In this document: one piece after another, positions 39,634 to 49,100 of the stretch | Layout of the letters: every line of letters starts with the position of its first letter | How positions within the stretch are numbered: position 1 is the stretch's first letter | Source: an uncultured Reyranella sp. | GTDB lineage: Bacteria; Pseudomonadota; Alphaproteobacteria; Reyranellales; Reyranellaceae | Assembly (NCBI RefSeq): GCF_945957355.1 | Contig: NZ_CAMFKM010000018.1 | Location: 22,919 to 86,918 of the forward strand | Direction: 5' to 3' | DNA length: 64,000 nt | Position numbers and translations under genes: made by a program | Notes under the pieces: model-generated | Database searches by the model: none | Seen by the model: the letters and a program-made list of their open reading frames with translations, nothing else | Told to the model about the DNA's origin: nothing

Positions 39634-40451
39634 TACTCGACGGCCCAGCGAGGCGGACGCTTCTCGGCGAAAGCGCGCAAGCCCTCGGAGGCCTCGGGAC
39701 CACGGCGCGCCTCGGCGAACTTGTCGGCGGCGAAGTCGAGCACGGCGGAAAGAGGCTCGGTCCCGACCTTCATCACCACCTGCTTGGTGAGCGCATTGGC
39801 GATGGGCGCGCACTTGTCGATCTGCTTCAGCACTTCCTCGAGCTTGGCGTCGAGGGCAGCGGAATCGGCCACGAGATAGTGCGCGATGCCGAGCCGCAGC
39901 GCCTCGGGCCCTTTGAAGCGCGCCGCCGTGAGGGCGAGGTGCCGCGTTTGCGGTACGCCGATGCGCTGGGCGACGAACGGCGCGATCTGGGCCGGCACGA
40001 TGCCGATGGCCGTCTCTGTCATCGCGAAGCCCGCGCCCTCGGTGCAGATCGCCACGTCGGACACGCAGAGGATGCCGAAACCGCCCGCGATGGCGTAACC
40101 CTCGACTGCGGCCACGACCACCTGCGGCGTGCCGTTCAGCATTTCGAGGAAGGCGCCGAACTGCCGGTTCCAGACCGCGATCGGATCCTTCTCGCCGGGC
40201 TTGGGCTTGTCGGTGAAGCTCTGCTCCATGTTCTTCAGGTCGGCGCCGGCGCAGAAGGTACCGCCCGCACCGCGCAGGATCACGACCTTGATGTCGCGCC
40301 GGTCTCGCAGGATGCCGAACACCGACTTCAGTTCCTCGATCAGCGTCGGGTTGAGCGCGTTTTTCACCTCCGGCCGGTTGAGCGTCACGTAGAGACGCGA
40401 CCGCTCACGACGCAGGAGGAGGGCTTCGTACTTGTCGGCAAACTCGGCCAT
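39633..40451 (-). CDS. atuE: enoyl-CoA hydratase/isomerase family protein (AtuE-like)
   Basis: 272-aa crotonase. It shows VTLNRPEVKNALNPTLIEEL, the first oxyanion segment GGTFCAGADLKNM and the second AVEGYAIAGGFGILCVSD. In the E. coli-type enzyme two Glu act; here the second-loop position falls in FAMTETAIGIVP, which has Glu. In the atu pathway AtuE hydrates isohexenylglutaconyl-CoA; in leucine breakdown the LiuC equivalent hydrates methylglutaconyl-CoA. The start at 40451 is set by similarity and by the 14-base gap to the upstream acyl-CoA dehydrogenase. Confidence 0.82.
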   Translation of the reverse strand: MAEFADKYEALLLRRERSRLYVTLNRPEVKNALNPTLIEELKSVFGILRDRRDIKVVILRGAGGTFCAGADLKNMEQSFTDKPKPGEKDPIAVWNRQFGAFLEMLNGTPQVVVAAVEGYAIAGGFGILCVSDVAICTEGAGFAMTETAIGIVPAQIAPFVAQRIGVPQTRHLALTAARFKGPEALRLGIAHYLVADSAALDAKLEEVLKQIDKCAPIANALTKQVVMKVGTEPLSAVLDFAADKFAEARRGPEASEGLRAFAEKRPPRWAVE

Positions 40452-40465
40452 GGAAACTCCGGCGC

Positions 40466-41626
40466 TCAGCGGTTTTCGAGACGGGGCAGCGTGCCCATGT
40501 GCTTGGAGATGATCTGCAGCATCACCTCGTCGGCGCCGCCGCCGATCGAGGCGAGGCGCGAATCCCGGAAGGCGCGGGCGGTGGGTGATTCCCAGAGATA
40601 GCCCGCGCCGCCCCAGTATTGCAGGCAACTGTCGGTGACGAGGCGGACCATGCGGCCGGCCTTCAGCTTTGCCATCGAGGCCAGCATCGTGACGTCCGCC
40701 CCGTCGAGATACTCCTCGCAGGCGCGATAGCAGAGCGATCGCACCAGTTCGATCTCCGTGCGCAGCTCCGCAAGCTTGAAATGGATCACTTGGTTGTCGA
40801 GCAATGGGCGGCCGAACACCTTGCGCTCGCGGGTGTACTCGATCGTCTGGTCGATCAGCCGCTCCATGCCGACCACGGCGCTGATCGCGCCCCACAGCCG
40901 CTCCTCCTGGAACTGCTGCATCTGATAGACGAAGCCCATGCCCTCCTGGCCGATCAGGTTCCGGACCGGCACTTTCACCTCGTCGAGGAAGATCTGCGCG
41001 GTGTCGGAGGAGCGCATGCCGAGCTTGTCGAGCTGCTTCACGATCTGCACGCCCTTGGTCTTCATCGGCAGGCAGATCAACGACTTGTTCTTGTGCATCG
41101 GCCCTTCGCCGGTGCTTGCCAGCAGGCACATCCAGTCGGCCTGGGTGCCGTTGGTCGTCCACATCTTGCCGCCGTTGATCACCCAGTCGCCGCCTACCTT
41201 GCGGGCCGTCGTCTTGATCGAGGCGACGTCGGAGCCGGCGCCGACCTCGGATACGCCGAGGCAGGCCACGTAGTCGCCCGCGATAGACGGCGCGAGGAAT
41301 TCGCGGCGCAACTCGTCGCTGCCATGGCGGGCCAGTGCCGGCGTCGCCATGTCGGTCTGAACGCCGATCGCCATCGGCACCGAGCCGCAATGGATGTGGC
41401 CCAGCTCCTCGGCCATCACCATGGCGTAGGAATAATCGAGCCCCATGCCGCCGTACTCTGCCGGCTTGTTGATTCCGAGCAGGCCGGCGGTCCCCAACTT
41501 CTTGAAGACCTCGTGCGCCGGGAAGATGCCGGCCTCTTCCCACTGGTCGACATGCGGATTGATGTCCCGCTCGATGATCGCCCGCAGGGTGCGGCGGATC
41601 TCGTCATGTTCCTGGGTGAACTGCAT
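40466..41626 (-). CDS. atuD: acyl-CoA dehydrogenase, AtuD-like (copy 2)
   Basis: 386-aa flavin-dependent acyl-CoA dehydrogenase. CLGVSEVGAGSDVASIKTTA and WVINGGKMWTTNGTQADWM are the FAD/substrate signatures. The C-terminal segment reads IGGGADEVMLQII, so the Glu of medium-chain-type enzymes (YEGT) is absent and the base must lie elsewhere, as in isovaleryl- or citronellyl-CoA dehydrogenases. AtuD oxidises citronellyl-CoA to geranyl-CoA. AGGAG stands upstream of ATG 41626. The preceding gene encodes a protein of identical length with very similar sequence: a tandem duplication. Confidence 0.85.
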   Translation of the reverse strand: MQFTQEHDEIRRTLRAIIERDINPHVDQWEEAGIFPAHEVFKKLGTAGLLGINKPAEYGGMGLDYSYAMVMAEELGHIHCGSVPMAIGVQTDMATPALARHGSDELRREFLAPSIAGDYVACLGVSEVGAGSDVASIKTTARKVGGDWVINGGKMWTTNGTQADWMCLLASTGEGPMHKNKSLICLPMKTKGVQIVKQLDKLGMRSSDTAQIFLDEVKVPVRNLIGQEGMGFVYQMQQFQEERLWGAISAVVGMERLIDQTIEYTRERKVFGRPLLDNQVIHFKLAELRTEIELVRSLCYRACEEYLDGADVTMLASMAKLKAGRMVRLVTDSCLQYWGGAGYLWESPTARAFRDSRLASIGGGADEVMLQIISKHMGTLPRLENR

Positions 41627-41635
41627 GGCAGGCTC

Positions 41636-42796
<1,161 letters not shown>

Positions 42797-42798
42797 GG

Positions 42799-44415
42799 TT
42801 ACATCCTCGCCACGCCGAAGGTGATGGGATTGAGAGGTCGCACGATTGATTCGCGCGCGATGGAAAGGGTGAACGCGAGGACTCGCCGGGTGTCGCGCGG
42901 GTCGATGATGCCGTCGTCCCACAGGTGTGCGGTGCCGTAGAGGGCGGTGGATTCACGTTCGAACTGGTCGACGATGCCCTTGAACATCCGGTCGATCTGC
43001 TCGTGCGGCGGCTCCTTGCCCTCGCGCAGGAACTTCTGCTCGGTCACGGTCTTCATGACGCCGGCGGCCTGCTCGCCGCCCATCACGGCGGTGCGGCTGT
43101 TGGGCCAGGCGAATATGAAGCGCGGATCGAAGGCGCGGCCGCACATGCCGTAGTTGCCGGCGCCGAAGCTGCCGCCGATCACGATGGTGATCTGCGGCAC
43201 CGTCGCGTTGGCCACCGCCTGGATCATCTTGGAGCCGTGCTTGACGATGCCGCCGCGCTCGCTTTCGGTGCCGACCATGTAGCCGGTCGTGTTCTGCAGA
43301 TAGACGATGGGCGTGCCCTGCTGGCAGCAGAGCTGGATGAACTGGGCGGCCTTGACGGCGCCCTTGGCGGTGATCGGTCCGTTGTTGCCGATCAGCGCCA
43401 CCGGCTCGCCTTCGATGGCGGCCCAGCCGCAGATCGTCTGCTGGTCGAACAGCGCCTTGAATTCGAGGAAGTCCGACCCGTCGACGACGCGCGCGATCAC
43501 CTCGCGCACATCGTAGGGATTCTTGTGCGACGGAGGCACGACACCGCACAGCTCCTCGATGTCATAGCGCGGCTCCTTGAACGGCCGCTCGGCGCGCGGC
43601 GGCAGCCGGTCATTCCAGTGCCACTTGGCGATCACGTCGCGTGCCATGCGGATGCCGTCGGCGTCGTTCTCGGCCATCCATTCGGCGACACCCGAGACGG
43701 TGGCGTGCATCTCCGCGCCGCCCAGCTCTTCGTCGGTCGCGATCTCGCCGGTCGCGGCCTTCAGGAGCGGCGGGCCGGCGAGGAAGACCTTGGCCTGGTT
43801 GCGCACCATGATGACGTAGTCGGAGAGGCCCGGCAGGTAAGCGCCCCCCGCGGTCGACGAGCCGTGCACGACGGTGACCTGCGGGATGCCGCGCGCCGAC
43901 ATGCGCGCCTGGTTGGCGAAGCCGCGGCCGCCGGGCACGAAGATCTCGGCCTGGTAGAGGAGGTTGGCGCCACCGGACTCGACCAGGTTCACGACCGGCA
44001 GCTTGTTCTCCATGACGATCTGCTGGACGCGCTGGCCCTTGCGCTGGCCGGAGGGCGCCACGGTGCCGCCCTTGATGGCAGAGTTCGAGGCCGTCACGAC
44101 GCAGCGTACGCCCTCGACATAGCCGATGCCAGCGACCGAACCGCCGCCGGCGCTCGACCCGTCCTTGTCGTCGTGCATGCGGTAGCCGGCCAGAGGCATC
44201 AGCTCTAGGAAGGGCGCGCCGCGATCCAGCAGCAGCGCGATGCGCTCGCGCGGCATCAATTGCTTGCGCTTGGCGAAGCGCTCGCGCGATTTCTCGGAGG
44301 CCGCCTGGACACTCGCCTCGGCCTCCCGGAACTCGGCGATCGCGGCGAGCATGCGTTCGCAGTTTTTCTTGAACTCGTCGCTATTGCGATCGATCTGGCT
44401 CTCGAGAATCGGCAT
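42799..44415 (-). CDS. atuC: acyl-CoA carboxylase carboxyltransferase subunit (AtuC/MccB-like)
   Basis: 538-aa beta subunit with the N- and C-terminal crotonase-like carboxyltransferase domains. Markers are PRERIALLLDRGAPFLEL, VESGGANLLYQAEIF, VVHGSSTAGGAYLPGLSDY, GGAEMHATVSGVAEW, LQNTTGYMVG and GGSFGAGNYGMCGRAFDPRF. The last group is shared by methylcrotonyl- and geranyl-CoA carboxylases. It transfers carboxyl from biotin to the gamma-carbon of a branched enoyl-CoA. ATG 44415 has GAGGAC upstream. Position after an SDR and before two AtuD-like genes is the atuB-C-D order. Without the operon context MccB would be equally possible. Confidence 0.85.
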   Translation of the reverse strand: MPILESQIDRNSDEFKKNCERMLAAIAEFREAEASVQAASEKSRERFAKRKQLMPRERIALLLDRGAPFLELMPLAGYRMHDDKDGSSAGGGSVAGIGYVEGVRCVVTASNSAIKGGTVAPSGQRKGQRVQQIVMENKLPVVNLVESGGANLLYQAEIFVPGGRGFANQARMSARGIPQVTVVHGSSTAGGAYLPGLSDYVIMVRNQAKVFLAGPPLLKAATGEIATDEELGGAEMHATVSGVAEWMAENDADGIRMARDVIAKWHWNDRLPPRAERPFKEPRYDIEELCGVVPPSHKNPYDVREVIARVVDGSDFLEFKALFDQQTICGWAAIEGEPVALIGNNGPITAKGAVKAAQFIQLCCQQGTPIVYLQNTTGYMVGTESERGGIVKHGSKMIQAVANATVPQITIVIGGSFGAGNYGMCGRAFDPRFIFAWPNSRTAVMGGEQAAGVMKTVTEQKFLREGKEPPHEQIDRMFKGIVDQFERESTALYGTAHLWDDGIIDPRDTRRVLAFTLSIARESIVRPLNPITFGVARM

Positions 44416-44422
44416 GTCGTCC

Positions 44423-45286
44423 TCAGCCGCCCAAGACCTTGGGCGTCGTGGCCAGATGGAAGCCGTCGAACGGCTTCGAGCGGTCGGTGGCCGGCAGCTC
44501 GACCGAGCGGTTGGCGAGTGGCACGCCGCCATCGATGCGGATCTCCGTGCCGGTGATGTACGCCGAGGCGTCGCTCAGCAGGAAGCAGACCGCAGCGGAA
44601 ACTTCGCTCTCGGTGCCGAGACGGCCCAGCGGGCAGTGGCCCTTCAGCTTGGGGATCTGCTCCTTGAAGTCGCCAGTGTAGGTGTCCATGCCCGAGGAGG
44701 CGATCCAGCCCGGCGCCACCGAGTTCACGCGAACGCCGGCCGCCGCCCATTCGAAGGCCAAGGTCATGGTGAGGTTCGCCATGCCGGCGCGCGCGGCGCC
44801 GGTATGCACCATGTTGGGGAAACCGTTGCGGTAGTCCGCCGTCATGTTGACGATCGAGCCGCCGTGGTTCTGCATCGATTGCGTGAAGACCTCGCGGCTC
44901 ACGATGAAGCCGCCCGTCAGGTTGTTGCGCACGACGACGTCGAAGCCCTTGGCGCTGAGCGCTGCCGCGGGCGAGGGGAACTGGCCGCCGGCATTGTTGA
45001 ACAGGCCGTGGATGCGTCCGTTCTTCGCCACGATCGCGGTCACGGCGTCCTTGACCTGGGCTTCCTCGCGGATGTCGAAGACATGGGTTTCGCAACTGCC
45101 GCCCGCGGCCTCGATTTCGGCTCGCACCTTGTCGAGCTTGTCCTGTTTGCGGCCGGTGATGACGACATGGGCCCCGAGCGCCGCGATCTCGTGCGCCGTG
45201 CACCGCCCGATGCCGCTGCCGCCGCCGGTCACGACGACCGTCCGGCCCTCAAACAACCCCGGTTTGAAGACCGAGCGATAGGTCAT
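44423..45286 (-). CDS. atuB: SDR family oxidoreductase, AtuB-like, first gene of the operon
   Basis: 287-aa SDR with TGGGSGIG, NNAGGQFPSPAAAL, and the active-site area NMTADYRNGFPNMVHTGAARAG, where Tyr is displaced and the usual YxxxK becomes HTGAARAG, as in peroxisomal trans-2-enoyl-CoA/2,4-dienoyl-CoA reductase-type members. ATG 45286 has GGAGG at good spacing. It heads the minus-strand atu-like operon; a TTGACC...TACAGG promoter-like pair with 17-base spacing overlaps the palindrome at 45324-45345. AtuB is the dehydrogenase at the head of the Pseudomonas atu operon, with poorly defined substrate. Confidence 0.82.
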   Translation of the reverse strand: MTYRSVFKPGLFEGRTVVVTGGGSGIGRCTAHEIAALGAHVVITGRKQDKLDKVRAEIEAAGGSCETHVFDIREEAQVKDAVTAIVAKNGRIHGLFNNAGGQFPSPAAALSAKGFDVVVRNNLTGGFIVSREVFTQSMQNHGGSIVNMTADYRNGFPNMVHTGAARAGMANLTMTLAFEWAAAGVRVNSVAPGWIASSGMDTYTGDFKEQIPKLKGHCPLGRLGTESEVSAAVCFLLSDASAYITGTEIRIDGGVPLANRSVELPATDRSKPFDGFHLATTPKVLGG

Positions 45287-45323
45287 GTTTCCTCCGATTG
45301 AACGACCGTTTACCGGCCTGTAG

Positions 45324-45345
45324 TTGACGTTTACGTAAAGGTCAA
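45324..45345. promoter_or_regulatory. LiuR-type operator in the atuB/SCP2 divergent promoter
   Basis: A 22-base palindrome with one mismatch out of 11 pairs: the left half is TTGACGTTTAC, the right half GTAAAGGTCAA. It matches, except for one base, the perfect palindrome in front of the MerR gene at 59527-59548. It is 38 bases upstream of the SDR start and 41 bases upstream of the SCP2 start. It overlaps the TTGACC -35-like hexamer and spacer of the operon promoter. The motif agrees with the known binding pattern of LiuR-type MerR regulators of acyl-CoA catabolism. Confidence 0.8.
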
Positions 45346-45385
45346 GTAATCCCCCAAGGCCATTGCCGATGGGAGGAATTCGCTC

Positions 45386-45682
45386 ATGACCTTGCAGGAA
45401 ATCACGGAGAAAATGAAGGAAGGCGCTTCCAAGAAGACGGCCTTCGGAAACAGCGTCAAGTTCGCCACGGATCAGGGCGTCGTCCACATCGACGGCAACC
45501 AGACCCCGCCGGCCGTCACCAACGACGATACGGCCGCCGACTGCACCATCAAGATGGACTTCAGCGATTTCGCCGACCTGATCGGCGGCAAGCTCGACGG
45601 CATGACCGCCTTCATGACCGGCAAGCTGAAGATCGAAGGCGACATGGGCGTCGCCATGAAGCTGCAGAGCATCCTGCGTTAA
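45386..45682 (+). CDS. SCP2 sterol-binding domain protein
   Basis: 98-aa single-domain SCP2 protein. VKFATDQGVVHIDGNQTPP and the DCTIKMDFSDFADLIGGKLD / AFMTGKLKIEGDMGVAMKLQ segments are the classic SCP2 signature. It binds lipids or acyl-CoAs in a hydrophobic tunnel and may carry isoprenoid or sterol acyl-CoA intermediates. GGGAGGAA precedes ATG 45386. It diverges from the atu-like operon and shares the palindromic operator with it, so co-regulation is likely. A hairpin terminator follows. Confidence 0.9.
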   Translation: MTLQEITEKMKEGASKKTAFGNSVKFATDQGVVHIDGNQTPPAVTNDDTAADCTIKMDFSDFADLIGGKLDGMTAFMTGKLKIEGDMGVAMKLQSILR

Positions 45683-45747
45683 GGCGCATTCACATGCGCC
45701 GGTGGGCGGCAGCGCCTTCTGAGGCGCGGAAGCCCACGCGACAGTAA

Positions 45748-45775
45748 CAAGGGCCCCGACGAAGGGGCCCTTTTT
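45748..45775 (+). terminator. rho-independent terminator after the SCP2 gene
   Basis: A nine-base stem AAGGGCCCC / GGGGCCCTT with loop GACGAA is followed by TTTTT at 45770-45774. It ends the SCP2 transcript. Because the stem is A/T-flanked on both sides, it could also act on the converging CGNR gene, whose stop lies at 45776-45778. Confidence 0.9.
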
Positions 45776-46309
45776 CTATGCCTGCCTGCTCTTGTGGTAG
45801 TGCCGCCTGGCCTTGGCGCGGTTGCCGCACGACGACATGGTGCACCAGCGGCGCTTGCCGGCCCTGCTCTCGTCGAGAAACAGATAGAGGCACTCGGGAT
45901 TGGCGCAGCGCCGGACCTTGGCCAACTTGCCGCTCGCCAGCAGGTCCCCTGCCGACCATAGGACGGGAGCGAGCAGGGCCAGCGCCGTGCCCGATCTCAT
46001 GTCGAGTTCCCAGTCGAACGCTTCCTTCCCGCGCTTCAGGACCATGCGCGCGGGCGCGGCGGCGAGGGCCGCGTTCAGCCCGTCGAAATCACGACTGGCA
46101 GGCGCCTTCCCCTGGGCCACGGCATCGAACAGCCGATGGATCGTCTCGCGCAGCTCGAGGGCGCGCTCGAATTCCCTCTGGGCAGGAACCTTCGGCGCCT
46201 TGGTCCAGGCCGCCAGATCCGCCGGCGCGTTCAGCGTCTCCGTGGGCGAATCCTGTCCGCGCCAGTAGCGCGTATTGGCGAACTCGAGGCAGAGGTCTGG
46301 GCGGTTCAT
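45776..46309 (-). CDS. CGNR zinc-finger/ABATE-domain protein, putative regulator
   Basis: 177-aa protein with an N-terminal ABATE domain (LCLEFANTRYWRGQ, LRETIHRLFDAVAQG) and a C-terminal CGNR zinc ribbon. The four Cys are in CANPEC and WCTMSSCGNRAKARRHY. Such proteins are predicted stress-linked transcription regulators or nucleic-acid-binding proteins, with no defined target. It diverges from the VOC gene at 46404 across 94 bases that contain two palindromic blocks, a layout typical of a local regulator controlling its neighbour and itself. The downstream terminator abuts its stop. Confidence 0.85.
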   Translation of the reverse strand: MNRPDLCLEFANTRYWRGQDSPTETLNAPADLAAWTKAPKVPAQREFERALELRETIHRLFDAVAQGKAPASRDFDGLNAALAAAPARMVLKRGKEAFDWELDMRSGTALALLAPVLWSAGDLLASGKLAKVRRCANPECLYLFLDESRAGKRRWCTMSSCGNRAKARRHYHKSRQA

Positions 46310-46321
46310 CGACCGGACTTA

Positions 46322-46336
46322 CTAACCGGTTGTTAG
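46322..46336. promoter_or_regulatory. palindromic candidate operator near the CGNR gene
   Basis: CTAAC and GTTAG enclose CGGTT, giving a 15-base inverted repeat with an AACCGGTT core (46324-46331). It lies 13 bases upstream of the CGNR start, in the position of that gene's promoter or leader. The AACCGGTT core is echoed as ACCGGTTA at 46371-46378 in front of the VOC gene. Confidence 0.6.
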
Positions 46337-46359
46337 GTTGACAAGGAAAGCCTCCCGGA

Positions 46360-46389
46360 ATAACCATGTGACCGGTTATATGGTTATAT
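46360..46389. promoter_or_regulatory. inverted and direct repeats upstream of the VOC gene
   Basis: ATAACCAT (46360-46367) and ATGGTTAT (46380-46387) form a perfect eight-base inverted repeat with a 12-base gap. GGTTATAT also occurs twice in tandem (46374-46381, 46382-46389). The block ends just before the ribosome-binding site GGAGGAAAC of the gene at 46404, so a bound protein would block transcription or initiation. CGNR/ABATE at 46309 is the nearest candidate regulator. Confidence 0.6.
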
Positions 46390-46403
46390 CGGAGGAAACT
46401 GCC

Positions 46404-46775
46404 ATGTTCGACCATGTGTCCATCGGCGTCGCAGACATCGCTCGCACCCGGAGGTTCTACGACGCCGCGCTGGAGCCGCTCGGTTATGCGCGACTGAGCG
46501 ACGGCGAGACCTCGCTGGGCTACGGCGAAAAGGAAGTCGGCTTGTGGATCGGCAAGGCGGCGAAGCCCGTGAAGCCCGATATGGAGTCCGGCCTGCACTT
46601 CTGCTTCGTTGCGAAGGACCGGAAGGCCGTCGACGCGTTCCATGCTGCGGCGCTCGAGAGCGGCGGCAGGGACAACGGCAAGCCCGGCCTTCGTTCGGAC
46701 TACAGCCCGACCTATTATGCGGCCTTCGTGATCGACCCCGACGGCTACCGGATCGAGGCCTATTGCGGGAAGTGA
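46404..46775 (+). CDS. VOC family protein (glyoxalase/dioxygenase superfamily)
   Basis: 123-aa single-module vicinal-oxygen-chelate protein. It begins FDHVSIGVADIARTRRFYDAAL and ends FVIDPDGYRIEAYCGK, the usual first and last strands. The metal-ligand positions hold His (FDHVS), His (GLHFCF) and Glu (IEAYC), so metal binding is plausible. The substrate is unknown; relatives are often annotated as lactoylglutathione lyase-like. ATG 46404 has GGAGGAAACTGCC upstream. Direct and inverted repeats lie just 5', opposite the CGNR gene. Confidence 0.88.
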   Translation: MFDHVSIGVADIARTRRFYDAALEPLGYARLSDGETSLGYGEKEVGLWIGKAAKPVKPDMESGLHFCFVAKDRKAVDAFHAAALESGGRDNGKPGLRSDYSPTYYAAFVIDPDGYRIEAYCGK

Positions 46776-46846
46776 CCGCGGCGGCTTGCTATGATCGCTC
46801 CCGGTCCCAATGTTGAAGGGACCGGCAGCGATCCCGTGAGGCGAGG

Positions 46847-47437
46847 ATGACGACGAAGACCGTTCGGAACGCCACATTGGCAGAAGAGGCGGCGGCCATC
46901 GCCACACTGACGCTGGCCTTCAGCACTGATCCGGCAACGCGCTGGACCTGGCCCAGGGCGCACGACTATCTCGATGCCTTTCCGCGCTTCGCGAAGGCGT
47001 TCGGCGGCGCGGGATTCACCAGGGGTGGCGCCCATATCGTCGGCGACCATGCCGGGACGGCGCTGTGGCTGCCGCCAGGTGTCGAACCGGATGGCGCAGC
47101 GCTCGGCGAGTTGATGCGCGCCACGGCGTCACCACAGTCCATGAGCGATGGATTGCAGGTAATGCGGCAGATGGAAAGCCATCACCCAAGCGAGCCGCAT
47201 TGGTTCCTGCCATTGATCGGCATCGATCCGAAGCACCAGGGCAAGGGGCTCGGCGGCGCGCTGCTGGCTCATGTCACCGACATTTGCGATCGCGATAGCG
47301 TGCCGGCCTATCTCGAATCGTCCAATCCCAGAAATGTGCCGCTCTACCAGCGTCACGGTTTCGAGATCACGGGCGAGATCCAGTACGGCAGTTCCCCGAC
47401 CATCGTGCCGATGCTGCGCAGGCCGCGGCGTCTCTGA
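46847..47437 (+). CDS. GNAT family N-acetyltransferase
   Basis: 196-aa acetyltransferase. The acetyl-CoA pyrophosphate loop is KHQGKGLGGALL after LPLIGIDP, and the C-terminal SNPRNVPLYQRHGFEITGEI is the normal end of the domain. It resembles the small-molecule acetyltransferases of Streptomyces-type puromycin N-acetyltransferase-like proteins, with an N-terminal TLAFSTDPATRWTWP segment; the substrate is unknown. It follows the VOC gene after 71 bases and converges on the ABC ATPase gene. Confidence 0.85.
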   Translation: MTTKTVRNATLAEEAAAIATLTLAFSTDPATRWTWPRAHDYLDAFPRFAKAFGGAGFTRGGAHIVGDHAGTALWLPPGVEPDGAALGELMRATASPQSMSDGLQVMRQMESHHPSEPHWFLPLIGIDPKHQGKGLGGALLAHVTDICDRDSVPAYLESSNPRNVPLYQRHGFEITGEIQYGSSPTIVPMLRRPRRL

Positions 47438-47441
47438 AGGA

Positions 47442-48221
47442 TCAGGCGGCCTTCTTGCCGTGATGGCTGTGCAGCTTGGTGCTCAGGACACGGCGGATCG
47501 CATTGAATTCCGGGCTGGCGACGTCGCGCGGGCGCGCCAGCTCGAGCGGATTGTCGCTCTCGATGCGGCCGGGGCCCGGCGTCATGACGACCACGCGGTT
47601 GGCCAGCAGGATGGCTTCCTCGACCGCGTGGGTCACGAACACGACCGTGAGCTTTGTGCGCTCCCAGATGTCCAGAAGCTCGTCCTGCAGCCGCTCCCGC
47701 GTCATGGCGTCGAGGGCGCCGAACGGCTCGTCCATCAACACGAGCTCGGCATCGTTGGCCAGCACCCGGGCGATCGCCACGCGCTGCTTCATGCCGCCGG
47801 AAAGCTGGTGGGGATAGGCGTTGGCGAACTTGGCGAGGCCGACGAGGTCGATGAATTTGTCGACGATCTGCTTCACCTCGGCGCCGCCGAGGCCGCGCGA
47901 AGCGGGTCCAAAGCCGATGTTGGCGCGCACGCTCAGCCACGGAAACAGCGCGTAGTCCTGGAAGACCATGCCGCGCGACGGATCGGGACCGGCTATCGGC
48001 TTGCCCCACATCAGCGCCTCGCCCGACGAGGGCTGGTCGAAGCCCGCCATGATGCGCAGCAGGGTGGACTTGCCGCAGCCCGAGGCGCCGATCAGGCAGA
48101 TGAACTCGCCCTTGTTGATCGAGAGGTTGGCGTCGGAGAGGGCGTGGATCGTCTGGTCCTGCAGCCGGAAAACCTTGGAGACGCCCTTGATCTCGACGAT
48201 GGGTGTCGGGGACTCAGCCAT
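47442..48221 (-). CDS. ABC transporter ATP-binding protein, NitT/TauT type
   Basis: 259-aa ATPase. Walker A is GASGCGKST, the Q-loop FQDYALFPWL, the ABC signature LSGGMKQRVAIARVL, Walker B LVLMDEPFGALDA and the switch His in VFVTHAVEEA. It belongs to the nitrate/sulfonate/taurine importer group (SsuB, TauB). ATG 48221 overlaps the permease end by eight bases, fixing the start by operon logic. It is the last gene of the binding protein, permease, ATPase set on the minus strand. Confidence 0.92.
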   Translation of the reverse strand: MAESPTPIVEIKGVSKVFRLQDQTIHALSDANLSINKGEFICLIGASGCGKSTLLRIMAGFDQPSSGEALMWGKPIAGPDPSRGMVFQDYALFPWLSVRANIGFGPASRGLGGAEVKQIVDKFIDLVGLAKFANAYPHQLSGGMKQRVAIARVLANDAELVLMDEPFGALDAMTRERLQDELLDIWERTKLTVVFVTHAVEEAILLANRVVVMTPGPGRIESDNPLELARPRDVASPEFNAIRRVLSTKLHSHHGKKAA

Positions 48222-49074
48222 GATGGTTGGGACTCCAGCGCAGGAGGTAGTTGCCCAGCGCCACGACGACGCGGTCGGAGAGGTAGCCCGCAAGGCCGAT
48301 CACGATCATCCCGCAGATCACCAGCTCGGTGCGCGACAGGGTGCGGCCGTCCATGATCACTGCGCCCAGCCCCTGCGGCACGCCGGTCATCTCGCCGACG
48401 ACGATGACGAACCAGGCGAGGCCGAGGCCCAGCCGCAGGCCGGTGAAGATGGACGGCGTCGCGGCCGGCAGCACCACCTTGTAGAACTGGGCGTTGCCGC
48501 GGCAGCCTAGCATGGAGGCCGCCTCGAACAGCTTGGGATCGACCGAGCGGACGCCGAAGATCGTGTTGAGCAGGATCGGGTAGAAGGCGCCGAGGCAGAC
48601 CAGGGCGAAGGCCGACTTGGCGCCCAGCCCGAATAGGATCATCGACAGGGGCAGCCAGGCCGTGACCGGGATTGGCCGCATCACCTGCAGGAAGGGGTCG
48701 AGCAGCATGCGCGCGGTCGGCACGCGGCCGATCAGGATGCCGATCGGCAGGGCGAAGATTGCGGCCAGCGCGAAGCCACCATAGACGCGGCTCATGGAGG
48801 CGAGCAGATGCGTGGTCAATGTCGCTGAGTAGGCGTCGTCGTAGATGCCGCCCACCGCGAAATCGACCATGTACTCCCCGACGGCGTAGGGCGTCGGGAT
48901 GAGGCGCGTCCATTGCTGGGTGGTGGCCACCTGCCAGAAGGCGAGCAGGAGCACGGGCACGATCAGCGCCAGCACCGTGGGCTTGAAGCGTGCCCATGTC
49001 GAGCGCGTCGCCGCGCGCGGGAGGGCGGCGGCCGGAGCCGCCGCCGGAACCGATCCTGTGTCGGCGATCGCCAT
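48214..49074 (-). CDS. ABC transporter permease, NitT/TauT type
   Basis: 286-aa inner-membrane permease with six to seven hydrophobic segments. The EAA-type loop contacting the ATPase is in LFEAASMLGCRGNAQFYKVVLPAATPSIFTGLRLGLG. A hydrophilic N-terminal stretch of about 35 residues precedes the first helix (TVLALIVPVLLLAFWQVAT). The protein is of the SsuC/TauC kind. It sits between the binding protein (26 bases upstream) and the ATPase (8-base overlap). Confidence 0.92.
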   Translation of the reverse strand: MAIADTGSVPAAAPAAALPRAATRSTWARFKPTVLALIVPVLLLAFWQVATTQQWTRLIPTPYAVGEYMVDFAVGGIYDDAYSATLTTHLLASMSRVYGGFALAAIFALPIGILIGRVPTARMLLDPFLQVMRPIPVTAWLPLSMILFGLGAKSAFALVCLGAFYPILLNTIFGVRSVDPKLFEAASMLGCRGNAQFYKVVLPAATPSIFTGLRLGLGLAWFVIVVGEMTGVPQGLGAVIMDGRTLSRTELVICGMIVIGLAGYLSDRVVVALGNYLLRWSPNHHG

Positions 49075-49100
49075 GATGCGCTCCGTCGCCCGTGCCTCGC

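Noticed and set aside
37882..39879. 665-codon plus-strand frame opposite the biotin carboxylase
   Set aside because: The minus-strand biotin carboxylase has ATP-grasp and biotin motifs; the plus frame is a mirror frame without similarity.
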